In this document: positions 45,931 through 53,560 of the stretch, piece by piece
How the letters are laid out: the number at the start of each line of letters is the position of its first letter
Numbering within the stretch: the stretch's first letter is position 1
Assembly: GCA_013335115.1 (NCBI GenBank)
Contig: JAAXWQ010000006.1
Coordinates: 20,580-84,579 of the forward strand
Length of the DNA stretch: 64,000 bases
Source of the DNA: Chlorobiaceae bacterium
Lineage (GTDB): Bacteria; Bacteroidota; Chlorobiia; Chlorobiales; Chlorobiaceae
Direction: 5' to 3'
Notes under the pieces: generated by a model
What the model saw: the letters and a program-made list of their open reading frames with translations, nothing else
Databases searched by the model: none
Told to the model about the DNA's origin: nothing
Made by a program: the position numbers and the translations under genes

Positions 45931-47490
45931 CTATCGCGAAAGCGCGGCAAGCAGTGCCGCATGGTCGATCTGGCCCCGGGTATCGATGTCGATGCTCAGG
46001 GCCTTTTCCTTTTCCCCCAAGTGCTCAATCGCCCTTAACTGCGCGTCGAGTACTGCCGGGTCGGCCTCCGAAGGGTCGGCACCCTGTCCAAGCCTGGCAA
46101 GCACCCGTTCACGAAGGAGTTCCTCCGGCGCCGTCAGGCACAGGATGCGGCAACGGCAGCCCATCCTTTCCGCAAGCTCGATGAACGGCCTCCGCTGGCT
46201 TTCCCTGAGGAACGTCGCATCGACGATCACCGGCCAACTCCCGGAGAGGGCGGATTCCGCAGCGTCGAGGAGGATGCGGTAGGTCTCCCCGGTGGCCTCA
46301 GGGGTGTAGATGTCGATGCCCGAAGGGCGACTCCCTGAGTCGGGAGGGATCCCGAAAAGCCGTTTGCGTTCGACGTCCGAACGGACGTGGACCAGTCCGC
46401 CCGACCCGGCCAGCATCGAGGCCAGCACTGATTTTCCGCTTCCCGAGACGCCGTGCATGAGCACCAGTGTTGGAGGGGCGGGACGCACGTAGCACAGCGC
46501 GAGCGAGAGGTATGAGCGATGCTCTTCGAGGGTCGCGCGGCGCAGTTCCGGTTCGGCCTCCTGCATGAGCCGGATGGCCGTGACCTTCGCCCGCACCATG
46601 GCGCGGTAGGCGCAGTAGAGGCGGAGGACGCGAAGCCCGGGGTAATCCCCGCCGTCGGAGAGGTAAGCGTTCAGGAAGTGCCAGGCCAGATGCGGTTCCG
46701 GGGAGTGCTGCAGGTCCATGAACAGGAACGCCGCATCGCTCATCACGTCGATCACGCTGAGGTTCGGGTTGAACTCGATGCAGTCGAAGATCATGACCTT
46801 TCCTTTCCACACCACCATGTTGCCGGTATGCATGTCTCCATGGCACTCCCTCACGTACCCTCCGGTTTTCCGCTGCCGCAGCACCGGTTCGAGCCGGCGG
46901 TGCTCGACGAGCGTCCAGGCCCGTATGGCCTCCATCGCGTCGCATTCTTCGGGGGTATGGGGCAGGTTTTCGGTTCGGTCGAGGTTTTCGATCATCGGCA
47001 CGAGCAGGATTTCGGGGGTGCCGAACGCGGACGACGGTTGCGCCGGGGGCGCGGAGCGGTGGAATCCCGAAACGAGCCCCGCGACTTCACGGATCCTTCC
47101 GGGCGTCAGGGCTCCCGAGGCGAGTAGCCGGTCGAGTTCAAGGCTCCGGTCGAACTGCACCATCCGGACGACGTAATCGGACTCGGGGCCTGCCCCGCCG
47201 ATCCGGAATCCGGCACAATCGTCGGTAACCGGCAGGGCGTCGAGGTAGAGGTCCGGGCAGAGCCTCCGGTTGAGCCTGAGCTCTTCCCGGCAGCAGTGGC
47301 GGCGCCTTTCGAAGGTCGAAAAATCGAGGAATCCCAGGTTCACCGGCTTCTTGAGCTTGTAGGCGTAGCGGCCAGTCAGGAAAATCCACGAAATATGGGT
47401 TTCCACGACCCGGATCGGGGTTTGGACGGGATGGGGGTACGCCTCCGGACGGCTCAGGGCTTCGGCAACCGGTGTCATGGCAGCAGGCAA
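45931..47490 (-). CDS. Fused APH-type kinase / AAA-33 kinase protein
   Basis: A 519-residue two-domain protein. The N-terminal aminoglycoside-phosphotransferase-like part (about 25-310) has GRYAYKLKKPVNLGF, ECHGDMHTGNMV with the catalytic Asp, and FDCIEFNPNLSVIDVMSD. The C-terminal AAA_33 P-loop part (about 340-519) has LVLMHGVSGSGKSVLASML and later VIVDATFLRESQRRP. Such fusions are called bifunctional phosphotransferase/ATPase; no substrate is established. The frame begins at 47490 (or Met5, 47478). It converges with the ferritin-like/VIT1 gene, the two stops being 1 nt apart. Confidence 0.8.
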   Translation of the reverse strand: MPAAMTPVAEALSRPEAYPHPVQTPIRVVETHISWIFLTGRYAYKLKKPVNLGFLDFSTFERRRHCCREELRLNRRLCPDLYLDALPVTDDCAGFRIGGAGPESDYVVRMVQFDRSLELDRLLASGALTPGRIREVAGLVSGFHRSAPPAQPSSAFGTPEILLVPMIENLDRTENLPHTPEECDAMEAIRAWTLVEHRRLEPVLRQRKTGGYVRECHGDMHTGNMVVWKGKVMIFDCIEFNPNLSVIDVMSDAAFLFMDLQHSPEPHLAWHFLNAYLSDGGDYPGLRVLRLYCAYRAMVRAKVTAIRLMQEAEPELRRATLEEHRSYLSLALCYVRPAPPTLVLMHGVSGSGKSVLASMLAGSGGLVHVRSDVERKRLFGIPPDSGSRPSGIDIYTPEATGETYRILLDAAESALSGSWPVIVDATFLRESQRRPFIELAERMGCRCRILCLTAPEELLRERVLARLGQGADPSEADPAVLDAQLRAIEHLGEKEKALSIDIDTRGQIDHAALLAALSR

Positions 47491-47692
47491 AGTTAGTCTC
47501 TCTCCACAATTCTAAGGTAAATCCCTGACAATGCCGCATCGGGAACGCTCCACAGCCTCCCGGGGTGGGGAAGTTTCCGGAAAAAATGTAAATTGACGTA
47601 TTGTTACCAACCTATCCCGAAGTGTCCATGAAACCGGCATCATTTTCGGGACGCCTTACTGCCAGAACATATCTCTAACCAGAGCAGCATCC

Positions 47693-48130
47693 ATGATACA
47701 GCTTTCCAAGATCCTTTGCCCGACCGACTACTCAGACTCATCCGACAAAGCCGTCCGCTACGCCATCGAGCTGGCCCGGCGGGTCAACGCCCATGTCCGG
47801 TTCCTGCACATCCAGTCGCCTGATGTCAGCATCGTACGGGATGCCGAAGAGCAGGATAATCCACTCTCCGACGGGTTTACGAAACTGCTCATGGCCGAGA
47901 AGAAGAAGGGGCTCATGGCGGACGTCAAGGTCGTGAGCGGTGTGCCGACCGAGGCGATCATCAGCCATGCCCACGAGTGGTTCGCCGACCTGATCATCAT
48001 GGGTTCGCACGGCAGGACCGGCCTGATGCGCATCATGATGGGCAGCGTCGCCGAAGCGGTCTTCCGCTCCGTAGCCATCCCGGTCCTGCTGGTCAAGCAG
48101 GACGCCGTCGACAAGGCGATCCCTGGTTGA
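47693..48130 (+). CDS. Universal stress protein, UspA family
   Basis: A 145-residue single-domain UspA protein. It starts LSKILCPTDYSDSSDKAV and ends with the ATP-binding loop GSHGRTGLMRIMMGSVAEAV, followed by VAIPVLLVKQDA. The G-x2-G-x9-G-S pattern suggests ATP binding. It is followed after 37 nt by the fumarase gene. A role in stress or energy sensing is inferred from the family only. Confidence 0.9.
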   Translation: MIQLSKILCPTDYSDSSDKAVRYAIELARRVNAHVRFLHIQSPDVSIVRDAEEQDNPLSDGFTKLLMAEKKKGLMADVKVVSGVPTEAIISHAHEWFADLIIMGSHGRTGLMRIMMGSVAEAVFRSVAIPVLLVKQDAVDKAIPG

Positions 48131-48167
48131 CATACGAAAATTCCACACCACCTTACCACGTACGCAC

Positions 48168-49694
48168 ATGAAACACTTCAGGGACTCCATCGTCGCCTTG
48201 ATCACCGAGACCTCATCGAACCTTCCGAGCGACGTGCGCCGCGCCCTCGCCAGGGCGATCGGCCAGGAAGCCCCGGATTCGAGGGCTGACCTCGCCATGT
48301 CGACCATCTCGGTGAACATCGACATGGCCGTCGACAGTGTCTCCCCGATCTGCCAGGATACCGGCATGCCCACATTTTTCGTGCACTCCCCGAAAGGCGC
48401 CGACCAGCTCTTCATGAAGCGTGAGATCGAGGCGGCAGTCGCCGAGGCCACCAGGCTCGGCAAGCTCCGTCCGAACGCCGTCGATTCGCTGACCGGCAAG
48501 AACTCCGGCAACAACCTCGGCCTGCACATGCCGTCGATCCATTTCGAGCCCTGGGACCGCGATGAGATCGAGGTCAAGCTCATCCTCAAGGGTGGTGGCT
48601 GCGAGAACAAGAATATCCAGTACTCCCTCCCGATGGAGGTGCCCGGCCTCGACCGTGCCGCCCGCGACATCGATGGGGTCCGAAAGTGCATCCTCCATGC
48701 CGTCTACCAGGCGCAGGGCCAGGGATGCAGCCCCGGGTTCATCGGCGTCGGCATCGGCGGCGACCGGACTTCAGGTTACGAATTGGCCAAGAAGCAACTG
48801 CTCCGCAGCGTCGACGACAGGAACCCCGACCAGGAACTCGCTGCGCTCGAGGATGAGATCATGGAAAAAGCCAACCGCCTTGAAATCGGCCCGATGGGCT
48901 TTTCGGGTGCGACGACCCTGCTCGGATGCAAGATCGGCAAGTCACACCGCGTACCGGCGAGCTTCTACGTTTCAGTCGCCTACAACTGCTGGGCCTACCG
49001 GCGCCTCGGCATCATCCTCGACATGGCCGACGGGTCGATCACCGGCTGGCAGTACCGCGAAGCCGACGAGATCAAGCGCCTGGCCAAAGGCGCAGGCATA
49101 CCGCTGACCGGCCGCGAAGTGGTGCTCCAGGCCCCGGTAAGCGAGGAACAGGTCAGGAAGCTGAAGGTCGGTGACATCGTCCTTATCAACGGCGAAATGC
49201 ACACTGGCCGCGACGCATTCCATCACTATGTCATGCACCACGACCTCCCGGCAGACCTCGACACGAAGGGCGGTATCATCTACCATTGTGGCCCGGTCGT
49301 CATGAAGAACGAGGCAGGGGAGTACGTCATCACCTCCGCCGGACCCACCACATCTATCCGTGAAGAGCCATATCAGGCCGATGTCATCAAGAAGCTCGGC
49401 CTCCGGGTCATCATCGGCAAAGGCGGCATGGGGCCGCGGACCCTGCAGGGGCTCCGTGAGCACGGCGCCGTCTATCTGAACGGCATCGGCGGCGCGGCCG
49501 TCTACTATGCCCGCTGCATCAAGAAAGTTACCGGGGTCCACTTCCTCGAGGAGATGGGCGTTCCTGAAGCGATGTGGCACCTCCAGGTCGAGTCGTTCCC
49601 GGCCATCGTCACCATGGACGCCAACGGCAACAGCCTGCACCAGCAGGTCGACGAGGCGTCGTTCGAGGCACTCAAAGTCGAAGGAACCCGATAA
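48168..49694 (+). CDS. Fumarate hydratase class I (Fe-S)
   Basis: A 508-residue enzyme with both alpha and beta regions in one chain. The [4Fe-4S] ligand C62 is in PICQDTGMPTFF; further family parts are NAVDSLTGKNSGNN, CSPGFIGVGIGGDRTSGYELAKKQLL, and the beta half TAG-like GPTTSIREEPY and IGKGGMGPRTLQ. In green sulfur bacteria it interconverts malate and fumarate in the reductive TCA cycle; the oxygen-sensitive class I type fits an anaerobe. It is followed by the carboxyltransferase gene, another carbon-entry enzyme. Confidence 0.92.
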   Translation: MKHFRDSIVALITETSSNLPSDVRRALARAIGQEAPDSRADLAMSTISVNIDMAVDSVSPICQDTGMPTFFVHSPKGADQLFMKREIEAAVAEATRLGKLRPNAVDSLTGKNSGNNLGLHMPSIHFEPWDRDEIEVKLILKGGGCENKNIQYSLPMEVPGLDRAARDIDGVRKCILHAVYQAQGQGCSPGFIGVGIGGDRTSGYELAKKQLLRSVDDRNPDQELAALEDEIMEKANRLEIGPMGFSGATTLLGCKIGKSHRVPASFYVSVAYNCWAYRRLGIILDMADGSITGWQYREADEIKRLAKGAGIPLTGREVVLQAPVSEEQVRKLKVGDIVLINGEMHTGRDAFHHYVMHHDLPADLDTKGGIIYHCGPVVMKNEAGEYVITSAGPTTSIREEPYQADVIKKLGLRVIIGKGGMGPRTLQGLREHGAVYLNGIGGAAVYYARCIKKVTGVHFLEEMGVPEAMWHLQVESFPAIVTMDANGNSLHQQVDEASFEALKVEGTR

Positions 49695-49751
49695 GGGACC
49701 GTAAATTAGAGATAACCAGTAATTGCAGTAGCACAACCAAGTGTCATCCAT

Positions 49752-51632
49752 ATGAAGAACATACGTTTCATGGACGTCTCCTTTCGTGACGGGTTCCAGT
49801 CCTGTTACGGCGCGCGGGTCAAGACCGTGGACTTCCTTCCGGTACTCGAAGCCGCGGTGCAGGCCGGTACCGACAACTTCGAGATCGGCGGTGGGGCGAG
49901 GTTCCAGAGCCTTTACTTCTATTGCCAGGAGGACGCCTTCGACATGATGGACGCCTGCCGCGAGGTCGTCGGGCCGGACATCAACCTGCAAACCCTTTCG
50001 CGGGGTGCCAACGTGGTCGGCCTCGTCTCGCAGTCACGCGACATCGTCGAGCTGCATGCAAAACTCTTCAGGAAGCATGGCATCAGCACCATCCGCAACT
50101 TCGACGCCCTCATGGACGTCCGAAACCTCGCATGGTCCGGACAGTGCATCGTTGACGCCGGGCTGAAGCACCAGGTGGTCGTCGCCCTCATGGGCCTGCC
50201 CCCGGGCCTCAGGGAAGAGTACTGCCATACCCCGCAGTTCTACCTCGACAAACTGCAGGAGATCCTCGACGCTGGCATCCCGTTCGACAGCGTCGCTTTC
50301 AAGGATGCTTCGGGCACCACCACTCCGGCCGTGGTCTACGAAACGGTCAAGGGTGCAAGGAAGATGCTTCCGGAAGGAACCGTGCTGCAATTCCACACGC
50401 ATGATACCGCCGGCATGGGCGTCGCCTGCAACTTCGCCGCCATCGAGGCAGGCATCGACATCATCGACCTTGCCATGGCCCCGGTCAGCGGCGGCACTGC
50501 CGAGGTCGACATCCTCACCATGTGGCACCGCCTGCGCGGCACCGGCTACACCCTCGACATCGACCAGGAGAAGTACCTGCAGGTCGAAGCCATGTTCATC
50601 GAGCATATGGACAAGTACTACATGCCCCCGGAAGCCAAGGAGGTCAACCCGCTCATCCCGTTCTCGCCCATGCCTGGCGGCGCACTGACGGCCAATACCC
50701 AGATGATGCGTGACCACGACACGCTGCACTTCTTCCCCGAGGTCATCCGCAACATGCGCGAGGTGGTTGCCAAGGGCGGTTTCGGTGCTTCGGTCACGCC
50801 GGTTTCGCAGTTCTACTTCCAGCAGGCCTTCGCCAACACCGTGCAGGGACCGTGGAAGAAGATTGTCGACGGCTACGGCAAGATGGTGCTCGGCTACTTC
50901 GGCAAGACACCCGCCGAGCCCGACCCGGAAGTGGTGCGCCTTGCCTCCGAACAGCTCGGCCTCGAGCCGACGGTGCAGGACGTGCACGACATCAACGACC
51001 GTAACCCGGACCTGGGCATCGAACACAACAGCAAGCTGCTCAGGGAGGCCCACCTGCCCGAGACCGACGAGAACATCTTCATCGCCGCGACCTGCGGCCA
51101 GAAGGGCATCGAGTTCCTCCAGGGCGACAAGCCGCTTGGCATCCGCTATAAAAAAGATATCGAAGCCGAGGAAGAGGCCAAGAAGGATGCCGAGGAGCTG
51201 AAGGTGACCGCACATGCCAACTCGCTGCAGGACCGCCTGCAGGAGCTGATCCGCCCTGCATCCCGCGGCCTGTCCGGCAACTACCTCGTGATGGTGGACG
51301 GCAAGTCGTTCAACGTGGTGATCGCCGACGGCGTCGCCATGGCGCAGTCGACCGCCCCGGGCATGCAGCCGGTTACGATTCCGCTGGCGCAGATGGCGGC
51401 TCCCGCATCGCAGCACGCCGGCACGCCGGTCTTGGCCGCCATGCCCGGCAACGTCGTCTCGATCGAGGTGAAGGTGGGCGATACGGTCGCCGAAGGCCAG
51501 GACCTGGCGATCCTCGAAGCCATGAAAATGGAGTCCCCCGTAAAATCCCCTGTCGCAGGAAAGGTCTCCTCCGTACTGATCAGGAAAGGCGACTCGGTCG
51601 GTACCGGCCAGGCGATCATGTACCTGGAGTAA
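49752..51632 (+). CDS. pycB: Pyruvate carboxylase subunit B / oxaloacetate decarboxylase alpha-type carboxyltransferase
   Basis: A 626-residue biotin-dependent carboxyltransferase. The TIM-barrel carboxyltransferase domain (about 1-290) has FMDVSFRDGFQSCYGAR and VLQFHTHDTAGMGVACN metal-site wording; the helical allosteric/PYC-OADA region follows to about 460; the biotinyl domain (about 555-626) carries the biotin lysine K592 in LEAMKMES. It can carboxylate pyruvate with a biotin carboxylase subunit from elsewhere, or act as the oxaloacetate decarboxylase alpha subunit. No subunit A or membrane decarboxylase partner is adjacent. A perfect terminator follows. Confidence 0.85.
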   Translation: MKNIRFMDVSFRDGFQSCYGARVKTVDFLPVLEAAVQAGTDNFEIGGGARFQSLYFYCQEDAFDMMDACREVVGPDINLQTLSRGANVVGLVSQSRDIVELHAKLFRKHGISTIRNFDALMDVRNLAWSGQCIVDAGLKHQVVVALMGLPPGLREEYCHTPQFYLDKLQEILDAGIPFDSVAFKDASGTTTPAVVYETVKGARKMLPEGTVLQFHTHDTAGMGVACNFAAIEAGIDIIDLAMAPVSGGTAEVDILTMWHRLRGTGYTLDIDQEKYLQVEAMFIEHMDKYYMPPEAKEVNPLIPFSPMPGGALTANTQMMRDHDTLHFFPEVIRNMREVVAKGGFGASVTPVSQFYFQQAFANTVQGPWKKIVDGYGKMVLGYFGKTPAEPDPEVVRLASEQLGLEPTVQDVHDINDRNPDLGIEHNSKLLREAHLPETDENIFIAATCGQKGIEFLQGDKPLGIRYKKDIEAEEEAKKDAEELKVTAHANSLQDRLQELIRPASRGLSGNYLVMVDGKSFNVVIADGVAMAQSTAPGMQPVTIPLAQMAAPASQHAGTPVLAAMPGNVVSIEVKVGDTVAEGQDLAILEAMKMESPVKSPVAGKVSSVLIRKGDSVGTGQAIMYLE

Positions 51633-51658
51633 AGCGAATCAGAAAAGACGCAAGTAAT

Positions 51659-51712
51659 AAAAGGGTGAAGGCGATAACATTTCAACGAAAAGTTATCGCC
51701 TTCACCCTTTTT
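51659..51712 (+). terminator. Long perfect terminator after pycB
   Basis: A 20-nt arm at 51659-51678 is the exact complement of 51692-51711, with a 13-nt loop; the RNA would end in TTTTT. Its length is well above what termination needs, and it is the boundary between the carbon genes and the repeat region. Confidence 0.9.
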
Positions 51713-51720
51713 GCATTCAC

Positions 51721-52037
51721 GTTGCCCGGGATTCGCTTCGCTTCCCCCCGTGCTACCGACATGTCGCCCCTCCGGGGCTGAAGATGATTTTCAATGAACG
51801 TTGCCCGGGATTCGCTTCGCTTCCCCCCCGTGCTACCGACATGTCGCCCCTCCGGGGCTGAAGATGATTTTCAATGAACGTTGCCCGGGATTCGCTTCGC
51901 TTCCCCCCGTGCTACCGACATGTCGCCCCTCCGGGGCTGAAGATGATGTTCAATGAACGTTGCCCGGGATTTGCTTTGCTTACCCCCGTGCTACCGACAT
52001 GTCGCCCCTCCGGGGCTGAAGATTGTTTTTCCCGGGC
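51721..52037. repeat. Four tandem ~79-nt repeat units with internal palindromes
   Basis: Units begin at 51721, 51800, 51880 and 51959 (spacing 79, 80, 79). Each contains the palindrome CGACATGTCG and the hairpin GCCCCTCCGGGGC and ends in GAAGATGATTTTCAATGAAC. The first three are nearly identical; the fourth has several changes and runs into TTGTTTTTCCCGGGCCCC and a last GC hairpin (about 52030-52082). There are no unique spacers, so it is not a CRISPR array. Two genes flank it in opposite directions, both ending here. Confidence 0.85.
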
Positions 52038-52102
52038 CCCGTCGGGGCCCAATGTTGGTAGCGCGGGGTGCAAACCCCGGGGATGGGTGATTGGCTTTTT
52101 TC

Positions 52103-53302
52103 CTATTTCAACACCACATCACATCCGGGGTTCTCTCTCACGAAACGATCCAGCTCGTAATCAGGCACGCAGTCGGCGGAGAGTTCCAGCTTCTCGAGCT
52201 GATGCAAGTGCATGAGCGGCTCTATCGAATCTATGGGCGCGCCGGTAACGATCAGCTCCTCGAGTTCGAGCAGCCCAGAGAGGGGCTCGAGGCTCCTGAC
52301 GGCGGTCTGTTCGATGCTCAGCTCCCTCAGGCTCGCCATGTTCCTGAGCGGTTCGAGGCTCTTGATGGGGGTCCGGCTGCAGCGCAGGTACTCCAGGTTG
52401 GTGAGCCTGGCGAGCGGCTCAAGCGAGGAGACCCCGGTGCTGTTGATGCCCAGTTCAATCAGGTTTTCGAGTGCCACGAGCGGGGCGATCGAGGTGATTC
52501 CGGTCTTGTAGCAGCTCAGCTTTTCGAGGTTCTTCAACCCGGCAAGGGGAGCGAGGTCGCTGACCGGCGTTTCCGAACAGTAGAGCTCCTCGAGGTTGCC
52601 GAGCCCAGCCAACGGGCCCAGGTCTTCCACCTCGGTGCTCGATATCCAGATCAGCTTGAGCGACAGGATCTCGCGCAGCGGTTCAATCGTGGTGAAATTG
52701 CAGTCAAAGGCGTAAAGGCGTTTGAGGTTCCGCAGGTTCCGCAGGGGCTCGAGGCTTTCGATCGGGGTTTCGTCGCACCGCAGCTGCTGGAGGTTCTCCA
52801 GGAGGCTGACGGGTCCGAGGTGGTGGATCCTGTGGTTGTCGCACCGCAGGCTTGTCGTGTTCAGGAACCCGAGCATCTCCGTTTCATCAGGGTCCTTCTG
52901 GATCTTCAGGTTATTCCTCACCACGGCCTTCCAGTCGTTGTCGAGCCATTGGTACAACCCGGGGCGACGATGTGGTTCCCTGATCAGCATCGCCCTGGTG
53001 GCGGGAAGGGCCTCCCTGTTGGTATTGGGGGCATTTACCGGCAACTTCGATTGCGAGGAGTTGACGAACTCCGGCGTGAAGGTGACGGAAGGGGCCCTGC
53101 CGCTATCGAGGTTCTCGGCCAAGCAACGGATATACCATTCCGCCTTCTTGTCCTCGATGATGCGGTAATGCTTTTCAAGGTTCTGCTCGTCGAGGGTCGA
53201 GATGTCTGCCAGGAGGTCGTTGCCGCACCTTGGGCAGATCGCATTCTGCTCGGTCAGCGGGAAACTGCAGACCGGGCACTGTTTGTAGATGTTTTGCTCC
53301 AA
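52103..53302 (-). CDS. Leucine-rich-repeat protein with N-terminal zinc ribbon
   Basis: A 399-residue soluble protein. Residues 9-26 form a zinc ribbon with C9-P-V-C12 and C23-P-R-C26. A linker of about 130 residues follows (LPATRAMLIREPHRRPGLYQW), then about ten 20-23-residue leucine-rich repeats at about 165-385, each like LEPLRNLRNLKRLYAFDCNF with SLEPL or DLAPL openings. No signal peptide, transmembrane helix or catalytic motif is visible, so it looks like a cytosolic protein-binding scaffold. It lies next to tandem repeats and diverges from the GH65 gene. No function is known to me. Confidence 0.8.
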   Translation of the reverse strand: MEQNIYKQCPVCSFPLTEQNAICPRCGNDLLADISTLDEQNLEKHYRIIEDKKAEWYIRCLAENLDSGRAPSVTFTPEFVNSSQSKLPVNAPNTNREALPATRAMLIREPHRRPGLYQWLDNDWKAVVRNNLKIQKDPDETEMLGFLNTTSLRCDNHRIHHLGPVSLLENLQQLRCDETPIESLEPLRNLRNLKRLYAFDCNFTTIEPLREILSLKLIWISSTEVEDLGPLAGLGNLEELYCSETPVSDLAPLAGLKNLEKLSCYKTGITSIAPLVALENLIELGINSTGVSSLEPLARLTNLEYLRCSRTPIKSLEPLRNMASLRELSIEQTAVRSLEPLSGLLELEELIVTGAPIDSIEPLMHLHQLEKLELSADCVPDYELDRFVRENPGCDVVLK

Positions 53303-53560
53303 CTCGGGGTATTTCCTTAAATGGTTTGGTGCTAAGTAATTGTATACCTTAAAATACGAAAAAATCCGGGTGGCCCATGCATTGGCCGCGCTCCGTTTAC
53401 TTTTTGGAACCAGGTGGTCCGGCCTTGACCCCGGGCTGAACTTTATGGCTCCCGAAATTGTACTATGTAGGTGCCTGACCCCTTATCCCCCCTCGGCTGA
53501 CATCCACTTTCCCCTGGCCGGAAGTGCAAAACGTTACGGGCTCATGCCCGAGGAGGTTAC

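Larger units (their letters stand above)
51633..52102. other. 470-nt intergenic region of terminator and tandem repeats
   Basis: Contains no supported gene. It is filled by a long terminator (51659-51712), four tandem palindromic repeat units (51721 to about 52037) and a final GC-rich hairpin set (about 52030-52082). The repeats end just before the stop of the leucine-rich-repeat gene. Confidence 0.7.

Noticed and set aside
51721..52037. Possible CRISPR array
   Set aside because: The units touch each other with no spacers of differing sequence and no cas genes nearby; they are tandem repeats.
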